In this document: positions 58,126-64,000 of the stretch, piece by piece | How positions within the stretch are numbered: position 1 is the stretch's first letter | How the letters are laid out: each line of letters begins with the position of its first letter | DNA from: Populus alba | Lineage: Eukaryota; Streptophyta; Magnoliopsida; Malpighiales; Salicaceae | Length of the DNA stretch: 64,000 nucleotides | Direction of reading: 5' to 3' | Assembly (NCBI RefSeq): GCF_005239225.2 | Contig: NC_133301.1 | Location: forward strand, 4,241,157 to 4,305,156 | Made by a program: the position numbers and the translations under genes | Notes under the pieces: generated by a model | Seen by the model: the letters and a program-made list of their open reading frames with translations, nothing else | The model's database searches: none | What the model was told of the DNA's origin: nothing

Positions 58126-59559
58126 AATGTGTAAACTAATATATTAACCTGCTTCATTATTCATATGAATAATAAAACCAACTCTTAGTGTTTTAGTTGT
58201 TTAGCTAACCAGTTATAAAATGTATGAAATTTTTGGATAATATTAAGTAACTTGGTCAAACGTGTCGGGTTAACATTATAACCCATCATTGCCTCTGGAG
58301 TTTAAAAATAAAATTAGAACAATGATATTTTGAATTGACTTGAGTCAACCTACCCAACTTGTAATTTAGATCGTGACTCTAATTAGGCTTTATAACATTA
58401 TTTTTAGAATCTATTTTTTATTTAATTAAACAACTATGAAAATAAACATATGCAAAAAAGATAATGAATATAACTATCAAGTAAAAATGCACTTCAATGT
58501 AAATTTCATTTTCTTATACATCTCTTGATTGTTTTAGTAAAAGCATTTTTTTTTTATTGTAAGCATTGATTTTGTTTTTTCTTTAAATCTATCATAATTT
58601 TAAAAGCAAGTTTTTTTTCTTAAAACAAATACTAAGACAATGTCATCAATTAGTAAATGTGATAAAATAATATGAAAATCCATTAAAAATAATATATATA
58701 TATACACACACACACGAGAAATATTTCATTTCTTATTTTTGCTTTTTAGGTACACAATAATCAGATAAAATTTATAAACATTCTCATAAAAACCTATAAT
58801 ACTATTTAAGAACAATGAAATAATTGAACGATAATTTATATATTATACTAAGCCTTTTTTCTAAAAAAAAATAAATAAAAAGGGCCAGTCACTAAGGCCA
58901 AAGATATGGGCCTTGCATCCCAAGCCCAATAGAAAGAAGGGTCGGTGTGTATGGGCTTACAATGCAAGGCCAGCATACCTGCCTTTGATTTTTTTAAGGT
59001 TGGCGCACCCTTTATTTTTAAAATAAAAATAAAATAAAGTTGATGATGTGTCCTTTTTTTTGGTATATTCAAGCCATTGAATAGATGGCTACAAAATCAA
59101 GCTAAGGTTTTATTGGATTCAAAAATCATTTTTCAATCTATTTACACCTAAAAAATCCTAATAAAACTCTTATAACCTCAATAAATTAATTTATCAACTC
59201 AAAACACCTTTAAATCCATTAAAAACACTAAATTAAATTGAATAGAATGACAATCTCTAAACCTCGATTTACTTTTTTTCAACAAAATAGAATTCTAGAA
59301 CACACCTCAATGTTACTCCTTTATTTAATAGAAATATATTGATATTAAATTTAATTTTTTTTATTAATGAATCTCGTCAATGAATTGTTTTCTCTCTCCT
59401 TCTCCCTTTTTCAATGTAAAAGTTGGGAAAACCATGTGCAATGATTATAATGCAACCATGAAAGAAGAATTAGAGTTTTGAGGTATATATATACTAAAAG
59501 AGTTGTATATGTTACGATATTTCTTATTGAGGTTCCTTTTAGATAAGTCATCTCATCTA
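58126..59559. other. AT-rich DNA with an old repeat copy at 58.87-59.30 kb
   Basis: 58870-59300 has GGGCCTTGCATCCCAAGCCC, GATGATGTGTCC, GATGGCTACAAAATCAAG and AAAACACCTTTAAATCC, matching 56.08-56.64 kb in order. A TA/CA microsatellite lies near 58690-58715. No gene. Confidence 0.5.
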
Positions 59560-61700
59560 TATTCAACATTTACATTAGTATTGGTCGCTTTTCTTGCATC
59601 TTTTTGGATTTCGGGAGCCCATTAAATTCTATCAACTCTAGAATTTGCATTTGTTTCTCATTGAGATTTATCACTCCTTTCATTACTCTTTCTCTAACTA
59701 ATATCCCAAAGTTTGTATATTTGTCAATAGTATAGCTTGTAGTTATATGACATCTACACAATCCTTTAATGTCTTGTGATTTGTTTGTTGTTGTAAATCT
59801 AAGTTTTTAATTCGATTTTAAAGCATCAACAACTCATTTGTTGTAACAATCACAAAGGTAACATCCTATGATAATAAAATATCATTAGCCATGGTTGTCA
59901 TATTAACTAATAGTGTATTGACTAAAGGAAGACGGTTCTTATCAATTCTCATTGTTTCATTTTTTAGGAAACTTAACATGCTTTGATTCTGTCAAATTTT
60001 GGATTATATTTCTAAATATTACACAATTCTTTGTGAAATGGCCAATGACCCCATGTCATTTACAATAATTCTTCCTTTTCAATTCTTCATCAGTCACTTA
60101 TTTATGTTTCCCTTTAATTTTACTTCTTTTATTTGCTAATGACCAATCAAAAATAGCATCAACTTGATTTATGTCAAATGCATAATGAGTTCTTCATTTG
60201 ACCTCAAAGATAATAAAGCTTTACCATTCTTTTTTATTAATGCATTATAAACCATGGCTCACCTTTTATGAACTCTACAACATCCATGCCTATTGTTTCT
60301 TGATAATAAGTTCTGTAAATTGAGACTTTTTTATCTACTTCCACTCTCAATAAACTCTCATACCTAGAAGCTCTTACCCCTATCTCATATATATCCTTAA
60401 ACTTCATCCTTTTGAATTTATTTCTCAATTCTCATTCCAAACCTACTTCTGCAATTACAAAATCCTTTTTAGGAATCCTAGACCTACACTTTCCTCTGGC
60501 CTTCATAAATCTATCTAAATACTACTTCAAAGTCATTCCAAGGTATTGTTTCAATTTTACTAAGTCTGTCAACACAAACTCTAGTTCTATCCTAGAAAAA
60601 ATATGCTCGGAATATAATTTGCATGTCATTCCAATTCTAAACAAAGTTTGGTGGTAAAATTATATACCAAATGAGTACACCTCCTATTAATGAATTTGGA
60701 AACAATCTTAACTTTAGAAATTCAAAATTAGTAGCTTCTCTATATTGAAATGATGAATCTACCTATGTGTTCCATAACATATATAGGCCCTTGACCATTG
60801 AACAATGTAAAGTCTAGGAATCTAAAATTAATGGGACAATGGTACATTCTATCTATGTATTCTGGATAAGGTCTCATATAGGTTGGTTTATGAATTTTTT
60901 GAATCCTTGGACTATAAGTTTGTTCAACTACCTCTAAAATATATTCTGAATCAATCATATCTAGATCGCTCGGTATCATTTTTACACATATGTTTCTTAG
61001 AGAAATATTTTCATAATTTATAATCCTTGCTTTTGAATTACTTCTAGCTTCTTCCACGATTATAGGTTTTCCTAAATTTATTCTAGGTTTTGGTGAGAAA
61101 CTACTTTTTAAGTTGAACTACTTTGGCCAAATTGGTTTATTTACCATCTAACTTAGGATCTGTTTTCTTAAAGTTTGATTCTTTAACCTCTTTCTAATCA
61201 ATGTGATTTTTTGCTTCAACTGCCACCTTTTTAGATATTTTATTAATTGTTTCCATCATCATATGGTTAAAGTCAAATATTATTTCATCATTTACACCTT
61301 TTATTTTGACGTCTAACTTAAGATTAACATCTTCGAGTGTTTTAATAACTTCTTGACAAAAAACTTAATTGAAATTATATAGTTTTTCAAAACTTCCTTC
61401 TAAATTTCTTTCAAGACTTTCAAAGCTTCCTGCTAAATTCCTTTCACAAGCCTACCTTTCTCTAACATTGGACTCTAATACAATATAAGTTGATCTATCA
61501 TTTATCATCACACTACCGTTGTAATAGTCATCACAAATTTTTATTCTCGTCTTATGTCTTTGCTCCATTTCTTCAACAAGGCATCAATATTTCTCATCAA
61601 TGATTTTATTAGTTTCATCTAATCTTTGATCAAGACATGCATCTATTCTAATGCATCTCTTCTATGTCTCTCTCATCTTTCTTTTCTAACTTTATTTCTT
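59560..61700 (-). pseudogene. Decayed Ty3/gypsy gag region
   Basis: On the minus strand 61057-60740 encodes PYPEYIDRMYHCPINFRFLD, then FTLFNGQGPIYVMEHIGRF, the familiar start of plant gypsy gag (PEYID...FPFPPNF...P.F..F.G......EHIGRF). 60428-60237 gives FKDIYEIGVRASRYESLL, then YRTYYQE and VEFIKGEPW, the later gag region. Frames are interrupted by stops. The outer parts (59560-60236 and 61058-61700) are continuous in style but without clear motifs. No zinc knuckle or pol was recognised. Confidence 0.75.
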
Positions 61701-62639
61701 GAAAAACTGATATTTCATGTTATGTTCCAACATGAACATTAATTAACTCGTATTTTGTTTCTAAACTTCTTAGTGATTTTAATTTCTTTGGTGCCACAAT
61801 TCTAAATAATTAATTTGACACTCTCATTGTGGTCGTTAATTGTTTAATATAGGTTCTTTTGTGTCTATCTTAATTAAGAGGAATTGGAATACTTAAGATT
61901 AGAGTTTAAGTTAACCGGTTTGAAATTCTGAGTTCTTAATTAACGAGTTCTAATTCTAAACTTAATCCTAGATCTAATCTTGTAATTTCAAATTTATATT
62001 ATAAAATTGCACAAGTATCAATTTGATTAAATTCACTTCACATAAATAATAGTTCAACTGAAGAAGCAACTAAATAATTAAAACATTTTAGATGTAAAGT
62101 AAAATATTTTTTTATATATTTTTGGTTTATAGAATTAAAATTATAAACCTATTGATTATATAAAAATAATTGCAAATGTACTATTAAATAAGTTTTAATA
62201 ACATAATTAACCTTGTCAAACTCTTCTTATCAATAACATTAAAAAAAAAATTCTCATAAAAAAATATTTTTAAAATTAAAGTAATTAATTCATGTTAAAT
62301 GGGTAATTAACGAGTTGATTTCGATAATTTAATACTCTAGGCAGGCACTTTTCCGAATCATCTCCAGGACAGATACGACAACTAAGAACAAAACGAGACC
62401 AAACACTAAAAAGGCGCTTAAACAGTTTCCTTTAAAGCTGGAAAGCACAGTACAAACCTCTGCTTTCTCTGAAACTAAACCGAACAAGCACCAAAAAAAA
62501 CCCTCTTTTCCCTGTTTAGCTATCGACACAGGTCTCTAAATTCCACACTATTTTAGAGGAAAGGGAAAGCAAAACAACTTTCTATTTGTCAAAAAGCTAG
62601 GGTTTAAGTTTTTTTTTTTTTTGACGTGTGGATAGAATT
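61701..62639. other. AT-rich DNA and promoter of SHH1
   Basis: 61701-62300 is AT-rich without genes. 62340-62600 is less AT-rich and probably the promoter and 5' UTR of SHH1, with a T tract at about 62610-62622. The minus-strand frame at 62329-62529 starts at GTG and is not supported. Confidence 0.5.
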
Positions 62640-63931
62640 ATGGATCGTCTCCGCCGAAGACAGAGACCGGTGTTCTCTGGGTTCACAACGGCTGAGGTAT
62701 GATTTGCTTGCTTGTTCTTTATTAATGTTTTTTTTATATGGTGCTTTCTTATTTTTTCCAGTTATGTATTTTATGTTGATTGTGGCTTATTTCTTGTTAG
62801 TTTCTTAAAAACATGATTGGGATGTTTTTTATTTTAGTATCTTATCCAGAAATGGTGTCTTTTAGGATTAATGTGGTTAACTATATTGATTTTTGTTTAA
62901 AATACAATAACTTTCCTCTCATCTAGGTGCTTAGAGAATTTGAAAGTCCATCCATGGAGTTAAGTTGATTTGGGGCAATTGCTTATGATGGGGTGGGTAG
63001 ATTTCTGGTCATTCTTATGTGGAAAGGATCTTGGTTGACAGCAAACTCAGGGTTGTTATTTGCTAAATGGTAATGGTTCATGAATACGAATTATTTACTC
63101 ATAATCTCAGTTAAATTCTTTGAGATATTGTTCTTTGTAATGGCGAATCTAGATTAATGTGATGTCTATGTAATTGTGTATCCAAGTCTATGCTTGGCTT
63201 TGTAACATTTTAGATGTTGTTGGGTAAAGAATAATACACATATGTATTGTTTTGGCTACAAGCAAAATTGTATACTTGTGCCTGTGGGGTCCTGTGACTG
63301 ATGATCCAATATGGCGATGCTTTACTGTCTCCTTTGTTTTTTTTCTACTGTGTTGTGCAAATGACATGATAAAGTTTTTATTTTTATCATCATCCATGAA
63401 AACAGATAGAGAAGATGGAGAGATTGCTAAAGGAATCAGACCAACAACTAAACAAGGAGTTCTTTCAGAAAGTTGCCAGGAGATTTAGGCAAGTCTTGTC
63501 CCATGCATATCTTCTAGTTATAGATTTTGGCACATGATGTTTCATGTAAAATATCTACATTAGGTGCTAACTCCTCTTGGTTTTGATTTGGTATGTCCAT
63601 GCAGCTCCTCTGCTGCCCGGGCTGGGAAACCTGTTGTTAAATGGACTGAGGTTTTACTTTCATGATTACTCCTTTTTTTTCTTCTGTATACCATTACCAT
63701 TGTTGTTATAACCCTTTTATTCTGCAATGAAAGCTCTAGCATTATGTTTGTGCTTATCTCGTAGCTTCCCTTGTGTTACAATTGTGCTTTAGGTACAAAG
63801 TTGGTTCAGAACTAGGCAGCAGGATTGCCTGTCCAAAGTTGCATCTTCAACTGATGCTTCAAATCATGATTCTCCACTCCCAGAGTCTAATCTTTTTAAT
63901 AAGACAAAAGAAAGTTCTCGAATTCCTGAAG
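62640..63931 (+). CDS. SHH1: SHH1, SAWADEE homeodomain protein, 5' exons only (cut by window end)
   Basis: Four exons seen: 62640-62696, 63406-63488, 63605-63650 and 63793-63931; the gene continues past 64000. It begins MDRLRRRQRPVFSGFTTAE, then IEKMERLLKESDQQLNKEFF, then AGKPVVKWTEVQSWFRTRQQ. This is a divergent homeodomain with the recognition-helix WF..R pattern. It matches plant SHH1 (also called DTF1), which recruits RNA polymerase IV for RNA-directed DNA methylation by reading histone H3 through its SAWADEE domain. That domain should lie beyond the right edge. Phases agree across all junctions. Intron 2 uses a GC donor (AG/GCAAGT). The linker after the homeodomain is Ser-rich. The start is the first ATG in frame with the homeodomain, 17 bases after a T tract. 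Confidence 0.88.
63489..63604 (+). other. GC-AG intron of SHH1
   Basis: Donor AG/GCAAGT at 63489 and acceptor TGCAG at 63600-63604. Joining gives an AGC codon and keeps the homeodomain frame (ARRFSSSAARAG). GCAAGT is the usual form of the minor GC donor class. Confidence 0.8.
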
Positions 63932-64000
63932 GTGCTTTTCTTTCTTGATATTTTTCTATGACATTTACTACTGCTTGAAATCAGATATTTGTACAAGAAT

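Noticed and set aside
62329..62529. Minus-strand 66-codon frame with a hydrophobic stretch
   Set aside because: Starts at GTG, overlaps the likely SHH1 promoter, and resembles no known protein.

Overview
This window is plant nuclear DNA. Genes are sparse, introns are typical plant GT-AG introns, the intergenic DNA is strongly AT-rich, and decayed LTR retrotransposons, a LINE, SINE-like and MITE-like repeats fill most of the space. The protein sequences look like those of a woody eudicot, most likely Salicaceae (Populus or a relative). That placement rests on recognised protein similarity, not on a search.

Layout. (1) 0.7-4.2 kb, minus strand: a two-exon leucine-rich-repeat receptor-like gene of the SKM1 (At2g25790) type whose kinase domain lacks catalytic residues. 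(2) 4.2-19 kb: no clear gene; MITE-like DNA, a copia-type LTR, tandem repeats and a GC-richer retroelement-like block at 15.8-18.7 kb. (3) 19.0-20.5 kb: a broken copia fragment, then a DUF1677 gene (minus) with a plausible TATA box and a G-box/40-bp duplication upstream. (4) 20.9-33.8 kb: a LINE remnant (23.9-25.25 kb), minisatellites, microsatellites and SINE-like repeats. (5) 33.98-37.33 kb, plus strand: a seven-exon monoacylglycerol-lipase-like hydrolase gene, complete in splice sites and catalytic residues but carrying two single-base frameshifts. (6) 37.6-41.6 kb: an almost complete but heavily decayed copia polyprotein with a MITE-like element inside gag. (7) 43.98-45.55 kb: a gypsy-like LTR region with a 97-bp duplication. 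(8) 47.3-53.4 kb, minus strand: two genes of the lachrymatory-factor-synthase-like (SRPBCC/PYR-PYL-fold) family; the first is a truncated, frameshifted pseudogene, the second is complete except for a 2-bp insertion. Gypsy remnants and MITE-like repeats lie between them. (9) 54-62 kb: more repeats, including a gypsy gag remnant on the minus strand. (10) 62.64 kb to the right edge, plus strand: the 5' exons of SHH1 (SAWADEE homeodomain protein, RNA-directed DNA methylation), cut off by the window end.

The genes look like unrelated single loci and I see no operon-like or clustered pathway beyond the SRPBCC pair. I found no convincing new biological system. The most useful observations are the pseudokinase active site, three small frameshifts in otherwise intact genes (true inactivation or assembly indels), a 19-base poly(C) tract in an intron, a GC-AG intron in SHH1, the MITE-in-copia nesting next to the lipase gene, and several unexplained tandem arrays. 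All coordinates and exon joins were read by eye; dispersed repeat limits are approximate.
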